Source of the DNA: Persicaria tinctoria
Taxonomy: Eukaryota > Streptophyta > Magnoliopsida > Caryophyllales > Polygonaceae
DNA length: 64,000 nucleotides
NCBI GenBank assembly: GCA_037127255.1
Contig: JBANSL010000003.1
Location: forward strand, 1,800,501-1,864,500
Direction: 5' to 3'
Of the stretch, positions 12,016 through 23,781 are shown piece by piece. The position numbers were made by a program, and so were the translations under genes. Below the pieces are notes generated by a model that saw only the letters and a program-made list of their open reading frames with translations, searched no databases and was not told the DNA's origin. Within the stretch, counting starts at the first letter, position 1, and each line of letters starts with the position of its first letter.

Positions 12016-13354
12016 TTTGAGATTATCCTAAAAGCTGACGTGTCAATAATGGGGCCCAAAACATGACGAGCTTGCTTACTTAAAAAATGACTCATTCTCA
12101 GATAAATGGCTCCTCTCTGACTCTCTGTCCACTCCAGCCTCCGCCTCATCCCGCCACCAGCACCAGCACCACCGCCTACGTCAAAACGCTCCTAATGACG
12201 TCAGCATCTTGGGGTCCGGGGTGTGGGGACCAGGGACACGTTTCCCTCCCACAATCACCCAAACCTCTTAAGCCTAAACTAAAAGGAGAACAAAAAAAAA
12301 AGAAAAGAAAATAATTAATAATAATAATTAAAAAAAAGGGAATAAAACGTATACATCGATCGTCGGTAGTGGCGGAAGGTGGACGGTGCTGCATGCGTGT
12401 CCGGCGGCGGCGGATGGCGATCTGAGCCGTTGATACATACTCCAGTATTACTGTCGTCGGTATCCGTCAATTCCATTTTATTTATATATATAGACTCCAA
12501 AAATAGATTATAGGTAATTCGGTGATATATGATGTAAACCTACAACACATGAGGTGAAGGTGATCGATGGATGAGTGATGATGCAGGTAGGAAGAATCCA
12601 GGTGAGGTGAGATGATTGAGTGTGAGTGGGTACACGATAACAGCTCGGACACGTGGTGGTGGAAGATTGGTGTACGTGGTTTTTGATCATCTTTAAATCC
12701 ACCTAATGCCTTCCACACCATCATTGCTCCTAAATCACTGCCGTCAATCATCCAGTCGCCATTTTTTCATTTTTACTGTACTTTATTATATTTTCGGTTT
12801 GGGGTCCCTAAATGTATGTAGGGTTAAAATCTCACCTATGTTATTGATCACGGTTTTAAAAGTAATCAAAACTATAAAAGTCGGATGGGCTAAGACAAGG
12901 TATAGGAAAGTCGTGTGTGCGGGCGGATCTGCATACGGGAGACTTGAACAAATCCGAACGGGATTTCGTTTCAAAATCAACTGGCAATGAGATAACACCG
13001 TTCTCAATCATTCTCTATATTATCGATTTGTGATAGCCACATTCTAACAGAAACCATAGTTGATTATGGTTTCTAGCTTAGATGGTCACAATTTTAAAAA
13101 TCCGTGAGAAATTTAGCTTATATATTCCAATAAAATGGGTCTGTAGACTGTATTCTAGGTCTGTGGATATCCAGTCCAGTCGGACCAATACCTCGATCTC
13201 ATGGTTTTAGGAATTTTAGCTGGACTATATAGTAGGATAAAAATATATATTTGATAGGTTTAGTTTATCGATATCTTTATATATCTTGCTTATTCCCCAA
13301 TCATTATAATCTCCTTATATGAAGGGTTCAATAATAACATTGTAAATGTGAGTT
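12016..13354. other. Intergenic, with two bZIP/bHLH-type core sites
   Basis: No gene recognised; short frames lack known motifs. TGACGTCA (12196-12203) and the G-box CACGTG (12650-12655) are present in moderately GC-rich sequence. Their role, if any, is unknown, as no gene start is visible nearby. Confidence 0.5.
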
Positions 13355-14890
13355 TTAGCTTATCTGATATGAACCCTTTATATATAACCCATCTGCTGGA
13401 AATGAAGAACCGAATGTCGAAGAACACAAAACCTTGTAGAGTCGTAGGATCGAATCTACTGCAATTGGTTCATCAAGGGTTCTTTTAGTTATAGCATCTC
13501 TATATGAACTAGATTCGATGGTTCTCTTAAAAGGAAAAACATGCTCGAAGAATTCAACATCCCTAGATTCAATCAGACTATCAAACTGTAAGGAATCGGA
13601 TTTGAATGTCAAGCAACGATATGCAGTACTATTATGAGCATAACCAATAATTAAAGACAACATCAATAGTTTTGGAACCAATATTATCCCTTTTAAATGC
13701 AGGCAAGCCAACTTTTGCAAGACACCCCCACACTCTTAGATAGCTCAGGTTAGGAGGATATCCCTTCCAGAGTTCATATGGAGTGACAGAGATTCCTTTA
13801 TGTGGCACACGATTTAAGATATGACAAGCATAAAGAATAGCTTCCCCCCACATTTGGCCAGGTAACCCCGAGCTAATAAGCATTGCGTGCATCATCTCTT
13901 TCAGAGTACGAGTTTTCCTTTTGGCAATATCGTTCTGTTGAGGTGTGTAAGGTGTTGTTTTTTCATGTAGGATGCCTTTTTTAATACACAAATATTTGAG
14001 GACATCAGACTCATACTCACCACCTCTATCAGATCTAAGCCTCTTTATTTTATGATTAAGTTGATTTTCAATTTCAGCTTTATAATGAACATAACTTAGG
14101 CCTCATTCTTAGATTTTAGTAAGTAAACCCTCGCGTATTTAAAGAAGTCATCGACACAAGTTATGTAATAGTGTTTCCCACCTCTACTAGTAGTGCTTTA
14201 AAATCAGCATCAGTATGAATCAATTCAAGCAATTTAGATTTTCGATTGACAACCGAATGAAAAGGCCGGTTTTCTAGCATGCTTGGCCTCTACACAAACT
14301 TCACATTTTGAGACATTTTTTCCAAGGTTATCGGGAATGAAATTAACATGCTTCATGCGTTGAATAACATTTAAATGCAAATGACCCAATCTATCATGTC
14401 AAGTATCCAAAACACACACAAAATAAGCAGAATCACTAGCATTCATTTCATTAGTAATATCAAGAATAAAGAGATTACCAATACAAAAAGCCTTTGTCAC
14501 ATAAGCCCCATTTTTTTTGATAATAATTTTACCACCTTCTGCAGCCAATTTAAACCTAGCTTTCATCATTAAAGCTTGTGAAACTTAGTTTCTACGCATA
14601 TTAGGCACAAATAAGACCTTAGTCAAAGTTAAAATTCTCTCCGAAGAAAACCTTAGAGTCACATCTCCTACTCCAAGATCTTCCAAGGTGTTGTTATCTT
14701 CTAAATAAAAAATTTCACTTGGTGATTCATCTAGGGATTTTAAACAAGACTTAAGGCTACAAACATGGCGAGTGGCTCCCGAGTCCCGAATCTACTATCC
14801 ACTCCACCACATCACTAGTTACACTTACCTCAATTGTTACCGCAATGAGATCTTCTGTAAGGTTTCTTCCACCAATCATTATTACTCTAT
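13355..14890 (-). pseudogene. Decayed Ty1-copia polyprotein fragment (protease to integrase)
   Basis: On the minus strand, reading from high to low coordinates, I see a protease-like WIVDSG (about 14800), a GAG-pre-integrase stretch with DRLGHLHLNVIQRMK and CEVCVEAKHARKP (about 14270-14400), then integrase with YTPQQND, the degraded AKRKTRTLKEMMHAML and PYELWKGYPPNLSYLRVWGC (13740-13990). The frame is broken by stops and shifts. HTPQQNG-AER is normally NG-AER, here ND-AKR, so the catalytic Glu position is altered. No reverse transcriptase or LTR is found next to it. An old, internally deleted copia copy. Confidence 0.85.
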
Positions 14891-15117
14891 CTTTTTACTT
14901 TATCGCAAACTACGTACAACTAATATTCAATGATAAATTTTGATTAACGGATCGGATCAGAGTGAGTATAATTTTTTTTTTTAAATACGAAGTATTTCTT
15001 AAGGAAATGGGAAGTTATTTTGACCGATCTCTTAAAAGTACTTTACAAATTTGTCGCATGCTTAGGGCAAAATATAAACCCTAAATGTTTTTATAATTTC
15101 CCCCTTTCTTTGGTTTC

Positions 15118-16764
15118 ACATGACAAATTTTGGTTAAAAGTGTTCATGATCTTACCCCTTTTGGGATAGTGGAGAACGCGCCTTCACGCGCCACCACCCT
15201 CCTCGCTCAAAATCCATGGTAGAGTTAATCAAATCCATGAAATCTAAGTGCTACACTGTGGCACTAATTTTGGCCCTTAAAGCCGCTCTCTCTTCTTGAG
15301 TGAAGAGAGGGATTGCAAACATCCCTTCGGGGCATATCCTAGCCCGATTGTCGTTTCAATCGGTGCTCTAATCGATCCGTGTTCACCCTCGTATGGGTTC
15401 ATCCCTCTTTTGCCCACTTGGGAGTTGTCGAAGTCTGACTGCTCGCACCATCTTGTCTGTGAGTTTGCCTTCCTTCTTCGTCTACCTTCTCGTTTGCCTC
15501 GCCTTTGACGGCCCGTCGTGGCTGCGTTGTTGCCTCCCGGTGTCCCAACTGGGTATTCGATGTTGGGCTCACTGCTCTTTACTTCCTCAAAACTCCTAAT
15601 CCAGTCAAAATGCTTTTTTGGGGGCTTTTTGAAATTCATGGGTGTGGACCTTCGGTTTCAGATCTAGACCTTGTCAATCTGCTGGCTCTCGGTTTCAGAT
15701 CTTGAGTTTTGATCTGTTTCTTCCGGACTGTCTCGAAAGCAATCAAAATGGCATCAGTGTTATCCTTTGAACACCTCCGGCGCCGTCCATGGTTTTGCCC
15801 TCCGCTGCTTGGCCTGCGGTTGGGGTTTGGCCCTGGCGTGTTCACTCGAACTGCCTGGCGGCTCTTCCTTTGCCTCAGTTTGGCTTGGGAGGGTTTCACC
15901 CGTCTCTCTTTTCCTTGGGCCCTGGTGGCCTGAAGAGGAGACCCGAAAATTGTTCTTTGGGCCCAAGGTTTTGCCTTGGGCCCAAAGCAGCCCGGAAAAT
16001 ATATAAAATAATATTAAATAAAAATTGTAGCCGAAGTTATATGTATTTATATAGAGGAAAAAAAAGATAAATTCTCGAAAGGGGCATTGTGCAAATCCCA
16101 AAAGGGTTTCAAAAATCTCAAATTTGACTAAAATTTCGAGTGGGTTGAACCCCACGAGGTCTGTGAACACCCATATTGTAATCGTAATAAATTTATCTCC
16201 TCGGACACTCTGTGTTTCAGGAGATCTACACACTTATTTTGTTGGATGTTCGATCTTCCTCTTTGGCCCGTTTTTGTTCTTCCTTTGGCGTCGGGTCGTT
16301 GCTATGGCGTGGTGGCGTTTAGTTCCGAGTTGGGTTGCAGTATCGGGCTTCCTGTATGATCGAGAGGATCGTGGATGTGTTCGTGGTCTTCGAAGATCTC
16401 TCATCTAGGTGGGGGCAACGTCGGTTATCCGCACTTCCACAGGTTCGCCCTTTCCGATAGTGGGTTACTGTTCTCCGCCTTCTCGGCGTCGAGACGCCGT
16501 GTGAGTCGTCGACTCTCCCGTGTTCCCGGCATTCGTGGCTCGCCCTGGATTTCCCTCGACTCCTCTGTTGACGGATGACTTCTTCGGGTTGTTTGGGTTT
16601 TTCTTTCATCTGTACTTATTTGTGTGTTTTAGTTTGCCGTATTTTGACGGCTTCTCCGTCTGCCGATTCGTCGGCCTCTCGAGCATCAGGCTTGTCTGAG
16701 CTCGAATTCTTACCTATTCAAAAAAAAAAAAAAAAAAAAAAAAAAACATGACAAATTTTGGTTA
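15118..16764 (+). mobile_element. 1.6-kb poly(A) retroposon with 19-bp TSD (copy E2)
   Basis: The body spans 15137-16745 and ends in about 25 A. The 19-bp target duplication ACATGACAAATTTTGGTTA flanks it exactly (15118-15136 and 16746-16764). The 3' end has hairpins GACGG-CTTCT-CCGTC, GCCGA-TTCG-TCGGC and the bulged TCGAGCATCAG / CTGAGCTCGA (16679-16705). No endonuclease, reverse transcriptase or RNase H is visible on either strand, although the body is GC-richer than its flanks. It could be a LINE with its ORFs deleted, or a chimera that joined unrelated RNA to a LINE tail. Confidence 0.85.
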
Positions 16765-18564
16765 GTCATCATTATATATTTGATTTGATTTAAATGATGG
16801 TGACATGAAAGACCATCGATGTGTGCCTTAATTAATCACATGATATCATTGCCTTCATATCGAAGATAAGTAATTAGGGTTTTAATATAAATATAAACCG
16901 TGTTTACAAATATTTTACTATATACGTACAATATTATACAGTATTTCAATATTATAAGATGATTTAGTAATTTATGCAATTTTAATTTTGTTAGGTAAGC
17001 CGTAAGCCACAAATTACTGTATGAATTATATATATTTTTGTACGTTTTGAAACCCAAATTAAGGTTAGTGCGTGGCTTTCCAAAAGTAGATCGAGTAAGT
17101 GTCCTATATATCTCATGCAATGTTATCATAATATTTTAAAATTACATATATTATATATCTATAAAAAATATATATTAAAAATATGATGGAAAAATAATAA
17201 ATCTGAATTAAAACATGAGAATTAAACTAATAACGATGAAAATATACAGGAGATGTATTTTTTGTACGTATGTACTTGGTTCTCAAATTATAACATGAAC
17301 GGTTGCACGCTATATATGTATTTTGTTGTTTTGATAATAAAGACGAGAATTTGGACGATGTTAAACTATGTGAGATTACTGTGAAATAATGCTTTTTTGG
17401 ACGAAAACACAAATGTCGTTTTTCAAGACTAAAAAATGATGCATATGAGCAATCTGATCGGCAACGTATATTAGATTCATCTTTGTGAAAATATGACAAC
17501 ATCGTGTATTCGTGTTGATCCATCCTCGATCGAGGAGAAGAATGATGTCCGAAATCATATATATCTCGATCTCCCATGAACACTTTCATTGATAACGTTG
17601 ATAGGTCAGATTGTACGCTATATATGATTACACTATTTTTTTATGATCTTAGTTCAGTTCGATTGGGTTTAGCCGCTCTATATCTAGACCGAGTACTATA
17701 ACCAAAAATAATATTCCGTACGAACTATCGGTCATGAACCAGTAATAATATGAACTTTAAAAACTATAAAAAAATAATACGAACTATTTCACATTAAAAA
17801 AATTAATGTTAAAAATTTTTGGTCGATTTTCGGCCAATTTTTCAAAACCGAATGTTAAAAAGTTTAATGACATGGCACCATATTATTAAATGTATAAATA
17901 TAATGCTTGAAAATAAAAACCCTTATTAGTACAAATGCATAAATATAATGTTTGAAAATATACCTTTAATTGTAATTGTGGAACCATCCAATGAATAATC
18001 CAAATACTCTTTCTCCTAAACCCTTACTCTCTATCTTATCCCTAAACTTCATCTTATTCTTTATCCCTCTCTAACCCTAATCCTTTTCCCAAATCTCTCT
18101 CCTTTCCTTATCAAATTTGCACGTCTCAGGCTAGATTAGGCTTGGGATATAACAATTTACTCATCTAATTTGGATTCAAATTTGATATTTTTTTACAAAA
18201 AGTTACATTAAACGCTTAATGATGCGATTCAATGTTATTAACTTTTTTAACATTAGATTGCCACATCGAAAGTTTGGTCGAAAATTTAATCAGAATTTTT
18301 TTTTATCAACATTGGTTCAATATATGCAATGTTGTAAAAAATGTTTGGCGGGTGCTTAGTGGTATGGTCAAGGGTCTAGGCGGATTTCATGGCGGGTGTT
18401 TGAAGTCTAGGTGGGCTTGACGACCTTGACGGCGGCGAGACAAAATCAAGGGTTTAGACGGGATCTAGGCGAGCATTGAAAGGTTTTTTAGAACAATGGT
18501 TCAGTGTCAAATAGTTAGTACTTAGTATTATTTTTTATAGTTTTAAAAATTCGTATTAATATAA
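16765..18564. other. Intergenic, no gene recognised
   Basis: AT-rich sequence. Frames here are short and lack motifs. Nothing else supportable. Confidence 0.6.
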
Positions 18565-18566
18565 TA

Positions 18567-18846
18567 CTCCCTCCGTCCAACAATACACTGCCTTTTAGCA
18601 TTTTGCACAAGTTTTAATAAAATACATTACTTTTAAAAAAACATCATCATTGCACTAACTTTTTCATAAATTTTATTATTTTTTAACACTCACTACACAT
18701 TTTAACCAATCAAATTATTTTAAAAAGTCAACAATACACAAACCAATACAAATCATTACAACTTTTTACCTAGAAAACCTAAAAGATCATCTATTGTTGG
18801 ACAAAAAATTACATCTAAAAGTCTATGTATTGTTGGACGGAGGGAG
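18567..18846. mobile_element. Stowaway MITE, second family
   Basis: Perfect ends CTCCCTCCGTCCAACAATA and its complement TATTGTTGGACGGAGGGAG, flanked by TA (18565-18566 and 18847-18848). The interior differs from the 6592/40931 family. Confidence 0.92.
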
Positions 18847-19044
18847 TATTGATTAATTCTTATTATTTTAGGTCATTTTTTCAATATATAATTATCCTCG
18901 CCAGGGGCGGCACCAGGGTGGGGCGGGCGTACGTGGCTGCCCCACCCTTCGACCCACGTGCCCCGGGGTTTGGGAAAAAAAATAATAATTTATATATATA
19001 GAAGTGTTGTAATAAGTAAAACTATGATGAAGATAAAATCAATT

Positions 19045-19130
19045 AGTCTACTTTGCTTAGTTGGTTGGTGGGAATGAAGGAAATTAATGTTAGACCAAAG
19101 GTTGATGGTTCAAGTCCCACTAGCCTCATT
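19045..19130 (+). other. tRNA-like promoter relic inside the hAT element
   Basis: TTGCTTAGTTGG resembles an RNA polymerase III A box and GGTTCAAGTCC fits the B-box consensus about 50 bp later. Acceptor and D stems do not pair, so it is not a working tRNA gene. It may be a captured SINE head or a tRNA pseudogene. Confidence 0.4.
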
Positions 19131-19137
19131 TTTTTAA

Positions 19138-19490
19138 AACAAATTTCACCTCCCTAAAAATAGCTTTTTTATTATTTGTTCAACTTACACCCCACTTTCT
19201 TTGTTTCTACCCCTTATTTAATTATATTCCCACTTCCCGACCTTACTATTATATACAAATTATCTAGTTATAACTACTTAAACCCCATAAAATTGGTGAA
19301 ATTAGGCTCTTTTATTTTAAAAAAAATTCGCCTCCCTCAAAAAAGTTTTTTTTATTCTTTAATCAACTTGCACCTACTCTCTATGTTTCTAGCCCTTTAT
19401 TTAATTATGTTCCCACTACTCGAGCTCCCTACTATATACAAATTATCTAGCTATAAACTAATTAAACCCCATAAAATTGGTGAAATTGTG
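19138..19490. repeat. Tandem duplication inside the hAT element
   Basis: Two ~175-bp copies both run from a CACCTCCCT/CGCCTCCCT start through TACAAATTATCTAG to CCCCATAAAATTGGTGAAAT, with scattered differences. Confidence 0.85.
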
Positions 19491-19958
19491 ATTTGATTAT
19501 GAGAATAAATTTTGTGAAATTTTCATTAGAGTTTTGATTTTGAGAATAAATTTTGTGTTTTAATTATTGTGTTGAATTTGTGAAGCTTTATGCAATATTT
19601 GTATTTTCGTAACCTACATATTCAAATCACAATTTCTATCATGTCTTTGAGAACCAAAAGGTATTATAAAGTTGGTGAGTTTACAATCCTAACTAATATG
19701 CAAAAGCCTTGAATTTAACATGATTGAATTTCGATAAGTTTACACTCCTAAATATGACAAATGCCTGAATTTCCAATGAATGACGAGAAGCAACTATCAT
19801 AGCAACAAAGCAAATGTAAGCCTACTTTTCTATAATCCACTGCTAAGTTGAAAATCGTAGCTTAGATAAAGGAGTTTATTCAAGGCCAATATCTCAGTAT
19901 ACACTAGAAAATTCCGCCCCACCTTTCGGAGGATCCTGCGGCCGCCACTGATCCTCAC

Positions 19959-20510
19959 GTATAGTGTCAAACAATATTAAATCCCTAGCTAATCTCCTTC
20001 TAACTTCTAAGCATGTGTATTGGATAAACTCAAAACTAATCCATAATCAATCGTGAGCATCAAGCATATATGGACCAGGGACATCAAATCAATTAATCAA
20101 AAGTTTTTTAATTTTTTTTTGGTAGTTTAGGGGAAAAAAAATATAAGTAAAATAAAAGTGAGTCAAATGATAATGTAGAGAGTTGCATAACGTACCTTCC
20201 TAACAACCTAAGAAACGTAAAGAAGAAGAGATGGAAATTATGAGTCCCATCTTTATATATATCTTTACATTATCATGAGTCATATTAATGTTATTTGAGT
20301 AGGCCTCCATACATGTGTTTCCAATTATTTTACATAATTACTAATGTATAGATTCATAATAATTAATTTGACCCGCCCATTACAAAGAAAATAAAAGAAA
20401 GGAGAATATATAATGCAATTTACAATAATTTGGTCTTTTGGGCTACCTCGTAGGCTCAAATTCATTGCCATTCTCCCTTCACTATTTTAATACAATTTAT
20501 ATTTTATTAC
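19959..20510. other. Intergenic, no gene recognised
   Basis: AT-rich spacer between the hAT element and the next MITE. Confidence 0.6.
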
Positions 20511-21243
20511 CCTCAGCTCTGATCCAAAATAAGTGTTGTTTTACCTCTTGACACAATTTTTAAGTAAAGTGTTAATTATCATTGAGTTTATACATTTTTT
20601 TTCTAAATCTTAACAACAACAGCAACAACAACAACCCAATATATCCCGCAACGAAGCGGGGTCTGGGGAGTCGGGATGTACGCACTCTTTCTCCGAACTA
20701 GTCGAGAGAGTGTTTCCGGAAGACCCAAAACCATAGAGCAAAGAAAACACAACGTCCCATGGCACCTAGTAGGAGATAGGTAATAGACAGCAGAAAGATA
20801 GAAAACAGATATGTAGATAACCGACATAAAGCAGATAGAAGCAGGCAGAAAGGTAGAATGGAAGAAAAAATGAAAGATTCAACACCCATCCTAGGGATTC
20901 TAGACATCCGAAGCCCGAATCCATCTCCTCCAGTGGTCCCTATCCGAAGTCATATCCTCCGAGAAGTTCAGCGCATTGAGATCCTGTCGAATAACCTCCA
21001 TCCAGCTCTTCTTCGGCCGACCTCTTCCTCGGCACAAATCTTAACATTTATTAAATTAATGGTTATCAACTTTTCAACTAATAAGTGGAGAGTGTGAAAG
21101 AAAAATTAAAATAGTTAACAAATACAATTTTCAATAACAATTTTCATTAATTAATCCATTAAATTGCCTAAAAACATAAAACGACACTTATTTTGGATCA
21201 AATTGAAAAATCTAAAATGACACTTATTTTGGATCGGAGGTAG
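20511..21243. mobile_element. MITE with GATCCAAAATAAGTGT ends, split by a LINE
   Basis: The left end has CTCTGATCCAAAATAAGTGT and the right end ACACTTATTTTGGATCGGAGG, an inverted pair close to Stowaway ends. A second inner copy of ACACTTATTTTGGATC lies at about 21184-21200. Removing the 20616-21035 insertion and one TSD leaves a MITE of about 300 bp. Confidence 0.8.
20605..21046 (-). mobile_element. 5'-truncated RTE-clade LINE nested in a MITE
   Basis: The insertion 20616-21035 is flanked by a perfect 11-bp TSD, AAATCTTAACA (20605-20615, 21036-21046). Read on the minus strand it opens in the protein C-terminus with RGRPKKSWMEVIRQDLNAL and DHWRRWIRASDV, typical of plant RTE elements, and ends in a GTT-rich tail (CAACAACAACAACCC on the plus strand) with no poly(A), as RTE elements do. 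The stop follows DV. Everything upstream of that C-terminus is missing, so it is immobile by itself. Confidence 0.9.
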
Positions 21244-21415
21244 TAGTAGATATGAAGTTAGTTTCGATTCTCATGTACACCGTCTTTACGGTATACATGT
21301 CTTAATGTGTACGCATAAATTGTTTTTTTTGTTTTCTTATGATTATTCGTTTGTTTTCACGTGATTATTCTTCTATAACAATGTAGTTATTCATCTATGC
21401 AAAAAATATAAATTT

Positions 21416-21480
21416 CATATATTGGTCATATTATATAAACATCATCTTCCATATATTGGTCATATTATATAAACATCATC
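21416..21480. repeat. 34-bp tandem repeat, two copies
   Basis: CATATATTGGTCATATTATA and the following bases repeat with period 34 (21416 and 21450), nearly identical, so recent. Confidence 0.9.
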
Positions 21481-23090
21481 AATACAAATTTGATAGTGGA
21501 TGTCAGCTAATTTGATATGAATATATAATTATATATTTTTATATATATAAATATATAATCCCTAATAATTAACTGAGAAAAATACTTGTAGGCATTTTTA
21601 AAATATATAAAAATGCATATATAAATGTTAATATAGTATATTGTTGGAAGAGAAAAAGGCAAATGGGAGGAGACAAGTGCAGGAGTGGGTGGACTGGAGA
21701 GAGATATGGAATCCAACTTGCTCCCAATCTGACAAAGAAAGCCACCACCACCCCACCACCATCACCACCACCACCGGCCACCAGCGTCACCGGTTTTAAC
21801 TGACCCACCCATCACACCAATCTCCCCACTATTGTTTTACTATTTTTATTTATTCCTTACAAATTCCTTATATATAATATATGCAATTGCAAGGTACCTA
21901 CCTTGAAATAAATTAATCCATATATATATTACACAAGTTAATTATTTTTTAAAATTAATTAATTAAAGAGATTAGGATGAGTTAATATGTCCAGCTTGTG
22001 GTTTACTAATAAGTGTATTATTGCTGAATTATTGTGAAATTACAAATTAAACTGAAAATTTACAACAGTGAAGTTTGTGCATGCTACTGTTCAAGTCAAC
22101 TTCCATGGTATTTTTCATTTTTTTCTTCGAGTTTTTTTTTTTAAATTAAAAATCAGAGGTTCTATATTTTGCTTCGAAAAATGAATAAAATATTAAATAT
22201 TTTAAAAAAATGTAGTTAAATTAAATAGAAGAATTACTTATCAACTCACATTGAAATGTTAGATGTTAAAAAAAAAAATATTGGTCAATTGTGATGGGGT
22301 AAAATATTAGTTAAGCCATATGTTTATTGATATTTTTTAATTAATTAATACTCCTTAGGTTATATGTTTATCGATATTTTTAGGGATGCTAGTACTTTTT
22401 ATTATAAACAATTGGTGTATAGCTTGTTAGAGAAACAGTTCCTTTTAATTCGATCAGTTCTCAAATTTAGGGAAAAATTTCATGTATTTTTTCTAAAGTT
22501 TTGATGAAAAAGAAAGCAAAATTTGCCAAATCTTTGTTATAGAGTAGGATTTGGGAGATTATGTTCAAATTTTAAATTAAAGAATAGGTTAGAGTTGGAG
22601 AATTTTTTTTGTTCATAACAATAAATTTTATTTCCAGAAATTATGAAAAACTGTTAGAGATGCTCTTATAGTATATTTACCGCTAGCTCTATCTGTTTGC
22701 CAAAAAATGACATTTTAACCTCATACACAACTTTTTAAGGAAAGCAACAACTACAATATTTTACCCTAATTTATTGCACTATTTTTTTTTACCTTATTAG
22801 AAATTATAGCTAATGATTATTATAATTAAGAACATTTTCGTATAATAAAACCCAAAAAACCTAAAATGACATGTTTTTATCAACAAAAGTAACACTCTAA
22901 AATGATATATGTTTTTCCGAATTGAGGAAGCATGGCCTTTTTTTATTCTAAAAATGTCATTTGGGCATTTTATTACCAGTTTTATTTTTATCATAATATG
23001 TTAAATTAATTTCTCTTTACACATATTTGATAGTTTTTTAAATAATAATAATAATTTTAGACATATAGAATGCTAGATAATTTCTTACAA
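21481..23090. other. Intergenic, no gene recognised
   Basis: AT-rich. A GATGCTCTTA end near 22660-22672 preceded by AAAAACTGTTAGA looks like the terminus of a CTCCAACAGT-type MITE, but its partner end is weak. No gene is seen. Confidence 0.5.
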
Positions 23091-23093
23091 ACA

Positions 23094-23512
23094 ATTCTAA
23101 AAATGGGTATGACTATATATATGTTAAGATGAAAAATGGTTTTTTGTTGGTTCTGACGGTGCTTGGCTTTGTCCGTCATTTTCGTCCTCATCTAGTTTGG
23201 TTTTGCTTCGTTTATGTAGAGCTCACTTTGAATTCTAAAAATGGGTGACTATATATATGTTAATTGTTAAGATGAAAAATGGTTTTTTTGTTGGTTCTGG
23301 CGGTGCTTGGCTCTGTCCGCCATTTTCGTCCTCATCTAGTTTGGTTTTGTTGATTTTGCTTCGTTTATGTAGAGCTCTCTTGTCTGTATTGTGCACCGCT
23401 TTGTATTTTATTTGTTCGACGGTTCATCGTCTGCCGATTTTATCGACCATCGAGGTTCAGGCCTGTCTGACCTCGAATTATTACCTAATCAAAAAGAAAG
23501 ATGAAAAATGGT
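23094..23512 (+). mobile_element. Short retroposon (copy E3) in a partial tandem duplication
   Basis: The element 23284-23497 is flanked by the 15-bp TSD AAGATGAAAAATGGT (23269-23283, 23498-23512). Its tail has GACG-GTTCAT-CGTC and the bulged hairpin TCGAGGTTCAG / CTGACCTCGA (23450-23476). Upstream, 23094-23225 repeats the left flank plus the first ~95 bp of the element, so flank and element head were duplicated together after insertion. Confidence 0.85.
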
Positions 23513-23703
23513 ATTTTGAGATCTTAAACATGCCCTTAGTCAGAAGCAAATATTCTCACTTTGAATTGTTTACTCATTTTTAATTAAAGAATAGGGTATT
23601 TCATTGACTCATGTTTTCCTCTCTCTCCCAAATGCAAATACACAGAGAGAAACCTCTAAAGACATTCCTTTTCCTGCTTTTTGAAGCCAGTTGCTAGGAA
23701 GGA

Positions 23704-23727
23704 CTCTCTCTCTCTCTCTCTCTCTCT
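23704..23727. repeat. CT microsatellite in the DOF leader
   Basis: Twelve CT units about 55-78 bp before the DOF start codon, probably in the 5' UTR. CT/GA tracts near plant gene starts can act as promoter or leader elements; that role is inferred. Confidence 0.85.
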
Positions 23728-23781
23728 TAAAAGTTGCTTTTGCAAGCTTCTTTTCTACCCAGTCATTCAAAGCCTTCATCA

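Larger units (their letters stand above)
18902..19950. mobile_element. hAT-type non-autonomous element, 1049 bp
   Basis: The ends CAGGGGCGGCACCAGG and, inverted, CAGTGGCGGCCGCAGG match the hAT-like pattern of many plant elements. An 8-bp target duplication fits, ATCCTCGC (18894-18901) against ATCCTCAC (19951-19958), one mismatch. No transposase frame is seen. The interior carries a ~175-bp tandem duplication (about 19138-19310 and 19318-19490) and a tRNA-like stretch. Confidence 0.85.

Noticed and set aside
12196..12655. Promoter of an unannotated gene marked by TGACGTCA and CACGTG
   Set aside because: No coding start is visible on either side, so the sites are reported only as sequence features.
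12706..12990. 94-codon frame as a small protein gene
   Set aside because: No recognisable motif, start context or neighbouring exon.
15277..16609. Several open frames of 60-157 codons on both strands inside retroposon E2
   Set aside because: They overlap each other on both strands, lack conserved motifs, and are expected from the GC-rich composition.
19045..19130. Functional tRNA gene
   Set aside because: A- and B-like boxes are present, but the acceptor, D and T stems do not pair as a cloverleaf.
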